Positions 15,297 through 23,398 of a DNA stretch of 35,617 bases are shown piece by piece. The first letter of the stretch is position 1. Every line of letters starts with the position of its first letter. Below the pieces are notes generated by a model that was not told the DNA's origin, made no database searches, and saw only the letters and a program-made list of their open reading frames with translations. Position numbers and translations under genes: made by a program. The DNA is from Clostridiales bacterium DTU086. Its GTDB lineage: Bacteria > Bacillota > DTU086. The stretch is taken from contig LFTO01000236.1 in NCBI GenBank assembly GCA_001513335.1, positions 1 through 35,617 on the forward strand. The letters are read 5' to 3'.

Positions 15297-16118
15297 TTAT
15301 AATCTTACAGGGACCCTGCTCCCGGGGGTAATACTTTCAACCGTTACACTGCAGTCCAGGGCAAAAATGTGAACTCCTTTCACCGCCGCTTCCTGCAGCG
15401 CCTCTCCGAATTCTGCGTGGGTTTTGTAATTAGGGGTAAAATACCGCACATCCTTCATCTGGATGATGAAAACAATATATGCTTCATAGCCCTTTTGGAC
15501 AGCTTCAATGAGTTCATGAATATGTCTGACTCCGCGCTGGGTAGGTGCATCGGGAAACAACACCACCCCGTTTTCTTCCAGGGTAACCCCCTTAACCTCA
15601 ACCAGTATCTTTTTCTCCCCTGCCTCGATATAAAAATCCAGCCGCGAGCCGTTATACGTATACTCCGGTTTGATCAGCACGGGATCTGCTACAAGGCTGT
15701 CCCGAAGCTGCTCATAACCCCTATCTAAACCATGGAGGGGCTGACACAGTCTTTTACCGGCAGGGGAATATCCTTGAATCCCATCACTACAGCGGTCAAG
15801 TGATTGGAGTAACCCCCAAGTCGGAGGATTATTAAGGCATGCCGCCTCCAGCCACTCATGAAATACCTTGTTTGGTGCCTGGCTGTCAATATTGACCAGC
15901 CTGTCCCCTTTCCAGACTGAAATCAAATCATACCTGGTTTTGCGCCTTGGGGTACCACCCTCATTTAAAATCACCCTGGCTCCCGGCACAAGGAGTTCTT
16001 TGCACCTCCCGGTATTTTTCACGTGGCAGGCTACCGGCTCTCCGTCAATCTGAACGTAAGCAATAAATCTGTTGGGGCGTGATATAAATTTTGCAGTCCT
16101 TGTATTTGAATATTTCAA
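15297..16118 (-). CDS. sfsA: SfsA family protein with a central insertion
   Basis: SfsA-like protein: RPNRFIAYVQIDGEPVACHVKNTGRCKELLVPGARV near the N-terminus, NIDSQAPNKVFHEWL (76-90), and the nuclease-like core SRLDFYIEAGEKKILVEVKGVTLEENGVVLFPDAPTQRGVRHIHEL. The family is described as sugar-fermentation stimulation protein; its C-terminal half has the acidic residues of a PD-(D/E)XK-like fold, and its true role is unclear. It is 273 residues against about 230-240 usually; the excess lies at about residues 94-143, with two cysteines and no resemblance I recognise. TTG start after GAGGAG. It stands alone on the minus strand. Confidence 0.92.
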   Translation of the reverse strand: MKYSNTRTAKFISRPNRFIAYVQIDGEPVACHVKNTGRCKELLVPGARVILNEGGTPRRKTRYDLISVWKGDRLVNIDSQAPNKVFHEWLEAACLNNPPTWGLLQSLDRCSDGIQGYSPAGKRLCQPLHGLDRGYEQLRDSLVADPVLIKPEYTYNGSRLDFYIEAGEKKILVEVKGVTLEENGVVLFPDAPTQRGVRHIHELIEAVQKGYEAYIVFIIQMKDVRYFTPNYKTHAEFGEALQEAAVKGVHIFALDCSVTVESITPGSRVPVRL

Positions 16119-16355
16119 TTGGGTTTCTCCTCAAAGATTTCTAGTCAAGTTTTCAGTAAATATCTGTCTTAAATCAGGAAATAATACTTGTCTTCTGATT
16201 ATATCACTCTCAACACCTGATTGTGGTTGTCATCTACTCTCCTGCCAAAAGTACAGTATGAGCCTCTCAGAAGAATGTTATGCCTGCCGAAAGGGGTGGA
16301 ATAGATACTGCCCATCTTGAAAATAATAACTTTATACGGAGGTGTAATTAACCCC

Positions 16356-17324
16356 TTGAGAAGAATTCCAAGAAAATCAACCCCGGAAAAAATAGGAGTT
16401 CAGGCTGCCTATACAGTTTGGCGCAGTCTTGTAGACAGGTACGTTTTTATTGAGCATTTCAACAAATTGAAGAATTATACCCATGACCGGGATTTTCTCT
16501 TCCTCCTTACAAATTTAATCAACGACTTTAAAGAAGAAGCGAACCGATTGGAGGAATTGTGCCAAAATTTTTATATACAATCGCCGCAGCCCAGTTCCAG
16601 GGATACAACAGCGACAGGCCATTCCGAAGTTTTGTCTGACAGAGACACTGCGGAAGTTGTTTACCGTTTCTTAAGACTTGACCTGAATATTTTACTCCTG
16701 GGATTGAAAAACTCCCACACAAATGACAGCGTAAAAGAATTTGCGATAAATCTTGTTAACAAAGCCATCAACCGGGTAGATAAATTCATTAAATATATAA
16801 AGTTTAAGGATTGGCTGGAGATCCCTCCTTTATACCCTAACGTAAACCCGGAAGTAAGAGAACAGTTGGCTGTTAACAAGGTGTATTTGCTCTATGACCA
16901 TTTAATATTCAGATATAACAATATCCACCAGACTAGAATTTTTTCTTCCTTTGTTTCCGATACTGACTTTAAGGCTTTGTTGGATGTGGGTACCAGGGTG
17001 TTGGAAAAACAAGTGAAAACCCTGGAGGAGAAGCTTCTCTACTACGGAATTACACTGCCTAAACCTTATCCCTTTAACACTCCTGTACCGGAGAATAAAC
17101 AGGCTTTGCAAGACAGATTTATGTACAACACAATCTTCCGCGGGATACAAGATGCTGTAGTTTTGCACGGCACTGCTATTAGTGAAATTATCGTAAATGA
17201 TGGATTAAGAAAGATGTTCATTGAGTTAACCCTTGATGAACTCAGCATGATGGATAAAATGGACAAGTACGGAAAATTGAAAGGCTGGGTATTTGTAGTC
17301 CCATCTTTTAAAGGGGGTACATAG
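16356..17324 (+). CDS. DUF3231-like protein, two related halves
   Basis: A 322-residue helical protein resembling the DUF3231 family of spore-forming Bacillota, whose function is unknown. The two halves look related: LVDRYVFIEHFNKLKNYTHDRDFLFLLTNLINDF against LLYDHLIFRYNNIHQTRIFSSFVSDTDFKALLD, and KYIKFKDWLEIPPLYPN against DKYGKLKGWVFVVPSFK. There are no membrane segments. I chose TTG 16356 because GGAGGTG (16338-16344) precedes it; TTG 16317 would add 13 residues but has no suitable site. A truncated relative lies at 33467-33778. Ferritin-like or spore-coat roles have been suggested for similar proteins; nothing here decides. Confidence 0.75.
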   Translation: MRRIPRKSTPEKIGVQAAYTVWRSLVDRYVFIEHFNKLKNYTHDRDFLFLLTNLINDFKEEANRLEELCQNFYIQSPQPSSRDTTATGHSEVLSDRDTAEVVYRFLRLDLNILLLGLKNSHTNDSVKEFAINLVNKAINRVDKFIKYIKFKDWLEIPPLYPNVNPEVREQLAVNKVYLLYDHLIFRYNNIHQTRIFSSFVSDTDFKALLDVGTRVLEKQVKTLEEKLLYYGITLPKPYPFNTPVPENKQALQDRFMYNTIFRGIQDAVVLHGTAISEIIVNDGLRKMFIELTLDELSMMDKMDKYGKLKGWVFVVPSFKGGT

Positions 17325-17344
17325 GGAAACTTGTGCTGATTTAT

Positions 17345-18310
17345 CTACTGCTGCAGCTTCATAAAAAAGTAAATGCCAATAAGGATTAAGCCGACGCCGA
17401 TAACCTGAAGCCCAGCCGGCATTTCATGCAAAAATATGCCTGCAAGGATGCTGGCCCCGATTGGCTCACCCAATACGCTTACGGATACCGTTGAGGCCGG
17501 GAGGTATTTCAGGTTCCAGTTTAAAAGGCTGTGCCCCATAATTGTGGGGATCAAAGCCATAGCCAAAAAAAGCAGCCAGTTTTGTGCCGAGTAAGGAGCA
17601 AGAGGAGTTCCTGTCAGGATATCCATCAACAGCAGCGTCACAGAACAGGCCCCGTACACAAGAAATGTATATGCTGTAAGGGACAATCTCTGGCGAAGCC
17701 GCCTGCCGATAAGCATATATACTGCAATGAGAACTGCCCCGCTTAAGGCCAGGAAGTCCCCCCACAAAGCCATGCCGCCAATTCTGAAGTCGCTTAAGCC
17801 GATAATCACACTGCCCACAATAGCCAGCAGCCCCGCCAAAAGGGCTTTTTTTGATACCGTCTCTTTGAGGAAGATATAGGAACCCAGAACAACAAACACC
17901 GGCTGCAAGGTAACCAGAACTGTAGAACTGGCCACGGAAGTATAATCAAGAGATAAAATCCAGGTTGCAAAATGGAAAGCCAAAAAAACTCCGGAAACAA
18001 AGGCCGCCGCCCCATCACGCAGGGAAAGGTTTTTAAACTCATGCCTGCACAAAAACAGAGCAAAAGGGGTCAGGATAACCGTTGCAAAACCATTTCTATA
18101 AGTTGCAATTATCAGTGCCGGAGCATCCGACAGCTTTGCAAGGAAAGAACCAAAAGAGAGACCAACTATAGCGATAAACAAGACCAGGTAAGGGTTAACG
18201 GGGGGCCGCTGGAGATTTTCCTTTTCACTGGAAATGCCCCGTCCTTCCGTTATTTGCTTCATATTCATCTGCGGTTCTGTTTCACCTGTTTCCATTACTC
18301 TGCCTGCCAT
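17345..18310 (-). CDS. EamA/DMT-superfamily permease
   Basis: A 321-residue integral membrane protein with about ten predicted helices in two EamA repeats, starting after a hydrophilic 40-residue N-terminal tail. Typical blocks are SFGSFLAKLSDAPALIIATYRNGFA in the first half and GHSLLNWNLKYLPASTVSVSVLGEPIGASILAGIFLHE in the second. Members export or take up small metabolites; the substrate cannot be read from sequence. The ATG abuts the stop of the upstream ATPase gene, with GAGGA as ribosome site, so the two are co-transcribed. It converges on the DUF3231-like gene. Confidence 0.9.
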   Translation of the reverse strand: MAGRVMETGETEPQMNMKQITEGRGISSEKENLQRPPVNPYLVLFIAIVGLSFGSFLAKLSDAPALIIATYRNGFATVILTPFALFLCRHEFKNLSLRDGAAAFVSGVFLAFHFATWILSLDYTSVASSTVLVTLQPVFVVLGSYIFLKETVSKKALLAGLLAIVGSVIIGLSDFRIGGMALWGDFLALSGAVLIAVYMLIGRRLRQRLSLTAYTFLVYGACSVTLLLMDILTGTPLAPYSAQNWLLFLAMALIPTIMGHSLLNWNLKYLPASTVSVSVLGEPIGASILAGIFLHEMPAGLQVIGVGLILIGIYFFMKLQQ

Positions 18311-19645
18311 TTATATATCCTCACCCATATGCATCCTTCCAAGTATATCCTGGATAAACTGCCTGGCTGTCCTGCCGGAACGACCGTTATGCAGCATCTC
18401 CCACTTTAGTGCCAGAGATTCTAGTTCTTTTGTATCTAAAGCAATACCTTCTTTTTCAGCCAGGCCCTTTACAATATCCAAATAAGTCTTCCGGTCCGGG
18501 CGTAGAAAAGTCACCACCAATCCAAACCTGTCGGCAAGAGAAATTTTCTCTTCCTGCCCGTCGCCGGGGTGAACCTCTACTCCCGCTCCGCCAGGGCTTG
18601 TCCTATCCCCAAAGGTTTCCGTTATCAAGTGCTTTCTGTTGGAAGTAGCATATACCAATACATTTTCCGGCTGGGACTGAATTCCGCCCTCCATAACAGC
18701 TTTCAGACTCTTATACTCCGTTTCATATTCCTCAAAAGAGAGGTCATCAATAAAAATAATAAACCGCTGGGAGCGTTCCTCCAGTACAGCCATTATTTCA
18801 GGAAAGTCCTTAAATCCCTCCCTGCTCACTTCAACCAGGCGCAGGCCATCTCTGCCGAATTCATGAATTAACCCCTTTACCGTAGAGGACTTTCCCGTTC
18901 CACGGTCCCCGTATAGAAGTACATTATTTGCCGGGTAACCCTGCACAAACCGCCGGGTATTGGCTAGTACTTCCTCGCGTTGTCTCTCGTATCTGATAAG
19001 ATCTTCAAGTTTGACAGGGTCAGGAGAGGAGACTCCCACAAGGCCTTTTCCCGGAACCCAGCGAAAAGCCAGGTGGCGGCCAAATTCCCCGCAACCGTTG
19101 GTGTTGGCATACTCAGCAAGAAGGTTCAAACACTGCCTCCAGTCAGGAGAAGCCGCCAACTGTTCCTTAATCTTAACCAGGCTGCCACCACCGCTGCCGG
19201 GGCAGAGAGGTTGAAAAGAGTCTCCCACACAAGGAAACCCAAAACCAGTGCCGTGCTGTTTCAGACATTTGTCTACCTTAGAACTGATTTCCTCTAAACT
19301 TACAAACAGCACTTCCTGTAATATCTTGATATCATGCTTTGCCAATTCAATCAGTCCGGCACTCATTTTATTTAACGGAATGTATTCTGCCTTTCTGGTA
19401 AAAGTATTCTCATCCTGAAGCACCAGATCCATCAAATGATTCCTCCAGGCATCGCCCACAATTGTACCGGGACTCAGTTCCGTTTTATGAACCAGTTGGG
19501 ACAGGAATTCCCCATACCTGCTGCAGACATCTTCCGGACTCACCATTTCTTCCAGGGCCTCTTCCAGGCTGACATAAGACTTGACGATTGGGTCCCTCAA
19601 AATATTGTTGTAGATACAAATCCCCCTGAGAGTAGGGTTTTCCAC
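18311..19645 (-). CDS. AAA-type ATPase of the DUF815 family
   Basis: A 444-residue protein. The C-terminal half is a P-loop ATPase: Walker A LLYGDRGTGKSSTVKGL (near residue 250), Walker B RFIIFIDDLSFEE, sensor-like VLVYATSNRKHLI, and an AAA lid ending in SGRTARQFIQDI. That is the DUF815 pattern. The N-terminal about 200 residues are helical with scattered cysteines. The family's role is unknown. GTG start after AGGAGG. It is followed without a gap by a DMT permease; functional coupling is not evident. It is divergent from the YdjM-like gene at 19738. Confidence 0.88.
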   Translation of the reverse strand: MENPTLRGICIYNNILRDPIVKSYVSLEEALEEMVSPEDVCSRYGEFLSQLVHKTELSPGTIVGDAWRNHLMDLVLQDENTFTRKAEYIPLNKMSAGLIELAKHDIKILQEVLFVSLEEISSKVDKCLKQHGTGFGFPCVGDSFQPLCPGSGGGSLVKIKEQLAASPDWRQCLNLLAEYANTNGCGEFGRHLAFRWVPGKGLVGVSSPDPVKLEDLIRYERQREEVLANTRRFVQGYPANNVLLYGDRGTGKSSTVKGLIHEFGRDGLRLVEVSREGFKDFPEIMAVLEERSQRFIIFIDDLSFEEYETEYKSLKAVMEGGIQSQPENVLVYATSNRKHLITETFGDRTSPGGAGVEVHPGDGQEEKISLADRFGLVVTFLRPDRKTYLDIVKGLAEKEGIALDTKELESLALKWEMLHNGRSGRTARQFIQDILGRMHMGEDI

Positions 19646-19737
19646 TTTTAACGCCTCCTGTTATTAATTGTATCTGCCCTGGTTCCCGTCCGGTGTTATA
19701 ATTTTTTATAGCATGTTCACTACCGGAGGAAAAAATC

Positions 19738-20685
19738 ATGGACACTTTAACCCATGCTTTAATCGGAGCTAATATTGCCGGATTGGCCGGCCATTCAATA
19801 TCAATGACAGACCCTGTGTTCCTTGGACCAGTACTGGCTTCCATGGCTCCTGACCTGGATATCGTCATGCAGTTAAAGGGAGACCTGGCATATATCAAAA
19901 GCCACAGGGGTATTTCTCATTCACTGCCCTCTTTATTGATTTTATCTGGTATAATTACCGTTTTTCTTTATTCAATCCTTCCCACTTCGGTACCTGTAAC
20001 GACACTTTTTGCCGTCACTGCAGCTGGGGCCCTTTCCCATTCCCTTTTTGATATGCTGAATTCTTACGGTGTCAAGCTCTTATGGCCCCTTTACAGGCCC
20101 AAGGTTACCTGCAATATTCTCAGCCTGGTAGACTGGTTCATTATTGCTTTTTCTTTGGTCACTGTTGTTTCGGGAGCATACCACCCTAATGCATATTTGT
20201 GCTGGGCAGCAGTCATCACCGGTTATTTATTATACCGCAAGTGGACAGCAAAAAGGATGGGACTGTTCCTGGCAAAAAGATTTCGTGCGGATGGTGTTCA
20301 GAAAGTTGTGGTCATGCCCGCCCGCTTCCAGATATTCTGCTGGGACTTTGTGCTGGAAACAAGGGGACAATTTGTAATAGGGACCATCCACTCTTTTTCC
20401 TTAGGCACAAAGATACTCCGCCAGTTGAAAAAAACCAAGGACAACCTTTTTATAAAGGCTGCCCTTGAGAGCAAACTGGGCAAACTGTTCAGGGAATTCA
20501 CCCCGCATTTTTATGTGATGCACAAAAAGAAAGGCTGCAGCCATTTGGTTCAATTTACCGACCTCAGGTACTACAACCGGAACGATTTTATGCACACAGG
20601 AACAGTATTCCTTGACGAACAATGCTGCACCATTGAACAGATCTTCCAGCCCTATAACCGCAATCGCAGGGTTATAGTCGGCTGA
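19738..20685 (+). CDS. YdjM-like membrane-bound metal-dependent hydrolase (DUF457)
   Basis: A 315-residue membrane protein. It begins MDTLTHALIGANIAGL and carries spaced His/Asp motifs typical of DUF457: SMAPDLDIVM, SHRGISHSLPSL and SHSLFDMLNSYG. Four or so helices occupy the first 170 residues; the C-terminal 150 residues are soluble and basic. The family is predicted to be a metal hydrolase related to phospholipase C folds, without a firm substrate. ATG follows GGAGGAAAAAATC. A terminator lies directly behind it. Confidence 0.85.
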   Translation: MDTLTHALIGANIAGLAGHSISMTDPVFLGPVLASMAPDLDIVMQLKGDLAYIKSHRGISHSLPSLLILSGIITVFLYSILPTSVPVTTLFAVTAAGALSHSLFDMLNSYGVKLLWPLYRPKVTCNILSLVDWFIIAFSLVTVVSGAYHPNAYLCWAAVITGYLLYRKWTAKRMGLFLAKRFRADGVQKVVVMPARFQIFCWDFVLETRGQFVIGTIHSFSLGTKILRQLKKTKDNLFIKAALESKLGKLFREFTPHFYVMHKKKGCSHLVQFTDLRYYNRNDFMHTGTVFLDEQCCTIEQIFQPYNRNRRVIVG

Positions 20686-20696
20686 AAGTCCATATC

Positions 20697-20750
20697 AACG
20701 TACAGCACAGTGCCGGGATTTTCCCCGGTCTCTAGCTGTACGTTGTTTCG
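20697..20750 (+). terminator. terminator between the YdjM-like gene and ddl
   Basis: AACGTACAGC (20697-20706) pairs perfectly with GCTGTACGTT (20735-20744); an inner CCGGG/CCCGG hairpin lies in the loop, and GTTTCGTTTTC follows. The right arm lies next to the ddl stop codon (20732-20734), so the structure serves the plus-strand gene and overlaps the end of ddl. Confidence 0.65.
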
Positions 20751-21814
20751 TTTTCACTCTTTTCCTGGTGTTTTTCCAGGGCCAGGTCTATTAACCGTGA
20801 TATCAGCTGGTCATATGGCAGACCGGAAGCTTCCCAGAGTTTAGGATACATGCTGATGGTGGTAAAACCGGGCATTGTATTTATCTCGTTCACATAGATT
20901 TTCCCTGTATCCTTGGTAACAAAAAAGTCCACCCTGGCTAAGCCGGCGCAGTCAATCGCCCGGAAAGCCCTGACAGCCAGATCCTGAACCTGACGGACCT
21001 GCTCTTCCGTTAAAGGGGCCGGTATCAGGAGTTTTGAGTTGTCATCCTTATATTTGGCTTCGTAATCGTAGAAATCCCTCCCGGGGATAATTTCCCCTGG
21101 AATTGAGCACTCCGGGGCATCGTTGCCCAGGACGCTGCACTCGATCTCCCGGGCGGGAACACCCTGCTCTACAATTATTTTAAAATCGTACCTGGCTGCT
21201 TCATCCAGAGCCCTGTCCAGTTCTTCCCTGCTGTCCGCTCTCGATATTCCCACACTTGAACCCAGATTGGCAGGCTTAACGAAGCAGGGGTAAGGAATAT
21301 GCTCTTCAATATATTTCAAAGCCTCTTCCCTGCTTTCTCTGGAAAAGCGCCTGGTAAGAGAAACATCCTTCACCACCGGCAGTCCGGCATAGCGAAAGAG
21401 TCTTTTCATCATAATCTTATCCATCCCCACTGCCGATGCCATTACTCCGGCGCCCACATAAGGGATGCCAGCCAAATCCATCAGCCCTTGAACAGTCCCG
21501 TCCTCTCCAAAAGTGCCATGCAAAACAGGAAAAACCACATCCAACCCGGGAACATGGGATCCGTCCAGAGCGACAAAGGGCTGTCCCTGGGGCTGGGGAA
21601 TAATGGTCACAGGCAGACCTGCATCCGGTCCAACGAATCCCCGGGAAAAGACAGATTCTGGATCCTCTATCAGGTACCAGCACCCCTCTTTGCTGATACC
21701 GATAAGCACCGGGTCATATTTGTTTTTGTCCACCGCTTCAAAAACAGACTTTGCCGACATTACCGATACTTCATGCTCACCGGATCGCCCACCGACTAAA
21801 ATTCCTAATTTCAA
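20732..21814 (-). CDS. ddl: D-alanine--D-alanine ligase
   Basis: Joins two D-alanines for peptidoglycan precursors, using ATP. The 360 residues show the family's motifs in order: GRSGEHEVSVMSAKSV near the start, FPVLHGTFGEDGTVQGLMDLAGIPYVGAGVMASAVGMDK in the first domain, CFVKPANLGSSVGI in the ATP-grasp, and YVNEINTMPGFTTISMYPKL at the C-terminus. Start TTG behind GGGGG. The length and NTMPGF segment fit the longer Ddl type. It is alone on the minus strand. Residues that would indicate D-lactate specificity were not assessed. Confidence 0.95.
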   Translation of the reverse strand: MKLGILVGGRSGEHEVSVMSAKSVFEAVDKNKYDPVLIGISKEGCWYLIEDPESVFSRGFVGPDAGLPVTIIPQPQGQPFVALDGSHVPGLDVVFPVLHGTFGEDGTVQGLMDLAGIPYVGAGVMASAVGMDKIMMKRLFRYAGLPVVKDVSLTRRFSRESREEALKYIEEHIPYPCFVKPANLGSSVGISRADSREELDRALDEAARYDFKIIVEQGVPAREIECSVLGNDAPECSIPGEIIPGRDFYDYEAKYKDDNSKLLIPAPLTEEQVRQVQDLAVRAFRAIDCAGLARVDFFVTKDTGKIYVNEINTMPGFTTISMYPKLWEASGLPYDQLISRLIDLALEKHQEKSENETTYS

Positions 21815-22028
21815 CTAATAAACCCCCTTCTTTAGGGTCAGGCAATATTTCCTCAAACCCCGCATCTGTATATGACTGCGTTTCAACTGCCCAATTTTAA
21901 ACCTATACGCCCATTCTAATTTAATGATTAGTTTAAAGTAAATACCCTGTCCCAGCAGGTAGTATAAACTATAAGCCTTTTTGATTACATACTTAGAAAA
22001 AACCTTTGAATGTCAAGGGACAAACAAA

Positions 22029-22057
22029 TTGTCAAGTAATTATCAGTATTTTACATA
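22029..22057 (+). promoter_or_regulatory. candidate promoter of the small gene at 22109
   Basis: TTGTCA (22029-22034) and TACATA (22052-22057) with 17-bp spacing, about 50 bases before the start codon. The rest of 21815-22108 is AT-rich intergenic DNA without other features that I can support. Confidence 0.4.
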
Positions 22058-22108
22058 AGCAACCGGAATAGTTTTAAGATGTTAACGATTTTTCTGGAGG
22101 GATAAACC

Positions 22109-22462
22109 GTGATTAATGACTGTAAACTTCGGGTCACAGTAAAACATGAAAAACTCTTCGAAAACAACCTGTTAAAAAGAGGCTGGGTCCAGGCTGGGAC
22201 GGGGCTGTTCACCAAGACTTTCGGTTCTGATACCCGGGCAGAGATACACAGAAAAATTCTCCCCTTCACCGGTCAGACGTATTTTTCCGTGTATATAACC
22301 GACCCGGAAACCCTGACAAAAAGGATTATTTACGAATCTGTGATGAACTGGAAGATATCGAAAGAAATTGGGATAATAACTAATTTCCAAAGTTCTCCTC
22401 CAGCCATTTCCAAATGTCCGGGTATTTTTTGGCGGTATTCACCGGCCGCCCTTCCCTGTTGA
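22109..22462 (+). CDS. small hypothetical protein overlapping the convergent thioesterase gene
   Basis: A 117-residue reading frame with GTG start behind CTGGAGGG. Residues 1-90 look like a genuine small alpha/beta protein (LRVTVKHEKLFENNLLKRGWVQAGTGLFTKTF ... TYFSVYITDPETLTKRIIYESVMNWKISKEIG). The last about 27 residues run antisense through the 3' end of the thioesterase gene and look non-coding. A +1/-1 slip near 22370 would end the protein at a TAA at 22381, so the tail may be read-through after a frameshift. I do not recognise the family. The start is supported, the end is not. Confidence 0.5.
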   Translation: MINDCKLRVTVKHEKLFENNLLKRGWVQAGTGLFTKTFGSDTRAEIHRKILPFTGQTYFSVYITDPETLTKRIIYESVMNWKISKEIGIITNFQSSPPAISKCPGIFWRYSPAALPC

Positions 22463-22787
22463 CAAAAGCATGTGTGGTAAACCCATCAGCCGCCCGTTTA
22501 TCGGTAATCAAAGAATAACTAAAAGTTATTCTGACAGGCGTCAGGTGGGTTACTTCTGTCTCTACAGTGACTAAATCATCATACCGAATAGGGCTGGTAA
22601 ATTTACACCCCATTTCAACCACAGGCAGCATAACACCCTTTTCCTCAAACAGCTTGTAGGGCATCCCAAGTTCCCGGAACCACTCCGTCCGGCCAACCTC
22701 CATCCACGCAAGATAGTTTCCATGATAAGCCAGGCCCATCTGATCCGTCTCCTGATAGCGGACGCGTATCTGTGTTTTTCCACCCAA
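22380..22787 (-). CDS. acyl-CoA thioesterase, YbgC/4-hydroxybenzoyl-CoA type
   Basis: A 135-residue hot-dog-fold thioesterase. The catalytic block is RVRYQETDQMGLAYHGNYLAWMEVGRTEWFRELG, with the aspartate of ETDQMG and the YHGNYL loop; GCKFTSPIRYDDLVTVET follows. Start chosen at TTG 22787, which has GGAGGG 7 nt before it and gives the usual family length; an upstream ATG would add 42 residues unlike the family. The substrate is unknown. It converges on, and overlaps by 83 bases, the small gene at 22109. The stretch 22788-23124 upstream holds no gene I can support. Confidence 0.9.
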   Translation of the reverse strand: MGGKTQIRVRYQETDQMGLAYHGNYLAWMEVGRTEWFRELGMPYKLFEEKGVMLPVVEMGCKFTSPIRYDDLVTVETEVTHLTPVRITFSYSLITDKRAADGFTTHAFVNREGRPVNTAKKYPDIWKWLEENFGN

Positions 22788-23124
22788 AGTAAAACCCTCC
22801 AATAAACAGTATTCCTTAAATTTAATTCTAGGTTGTACGGTTAATCCCTTTAGGTTAGTCTCTTCTCCCCAATCTACTTTTATCGGCAACCCTGTCCCCA
22901 GCCGCTGCATCAAATCTTATTACGGCCATGCTGCAACACCGAAAGAAACTTGCCCTTAAGGCCACAGGGGGCAATAACTCATCCTATCACTTCTACGCCT
23001 CCTGCATGCGAATAGTGACCAGCACTCCTGGCAAAACCGCAGGTCAAAACCGGGAGGTACGGGCAAGACACCCGGGCCAGACTGTCGACAAACCATATGA
23101 ATTGCTTCCTTGCATTCTTTTTTG

Positions 23125-23232
23125 AAGGCTGCATGTATTACGGAGCGGGACTTGTTTCGCTCAGCCGTCGCCGGCTCTGCCGGCGGTAACGGCGTGCGAG
23201 CTTGTCCGTAGCGGAGTAATATATGCAGCCTT
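23125..23232 (+). repeat. dispersed inverted-repeat element, copy D (complete, 108 bp)
   Basis: The best-preserved copy. Its ends are inverted repeats: AAGGCTGCATGTATTA at the left (from 23125) against AAGGCTGCATATATTA on the complement of the right end, 16 of the first 17 positions matching. The GC-rich middle contains the family core at 23187-23212 (one mismatch to copy A). There is no open frame, and no clear target-site duplication. It resembles a small non-autonomous (MITE-like) element. Confidence 0.8.
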
Positions 23233-23277
23233 ATGCCATCAGGTGCGTTAACATTTACACAAAGCTTTGCCTTAGAG

Positions 23278-23323
23278 ATGTCCTGTGAGAATTCCGGAAG
23301 AAGCAGGAGCAGTGGAAGCGATT
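23278..23323. repeat. short degenerate repeat, copy 1 (partner at 24756-24802)
   Basis: GTCCTGTGAGAATTCCGGAA and the following AGCAGGAGCAGTGGAAGCG correspond to GTCCGGCGCAAACTCCGGAA and AGGAGGGCGGTAGAAGCG at 24758-24799. Identity is roughly 60-65 percent by eye, with the TCCGGAAG centre conserved. The nature is unknown; it could be a fragment of a transposed sequence or chance. Confidence 0.35.
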
Positions 23324-23336
23324 TTGTTATCAAGCT

Positions 23337-23362
23337 AAAACCGGTGCGATTTTGCACCGGTT
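23337..23362 (-). terminator. terminator of the fructose-1,6-bisphosphate aldolase/phosphatase gene
   Basis: A perfect 9-bp stem AACCGGTGC (23339-23347 with 23354-23362) and 6-nt loop, read on the minus strand and followed by a short TTTT. It sits 36 bases past the stop. The T-run is weak. Confidence 0.6.
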
Positions 23363-23398
23363 ATATATTATGGAATATCAGTCTTTGAGGTTTTCTAT

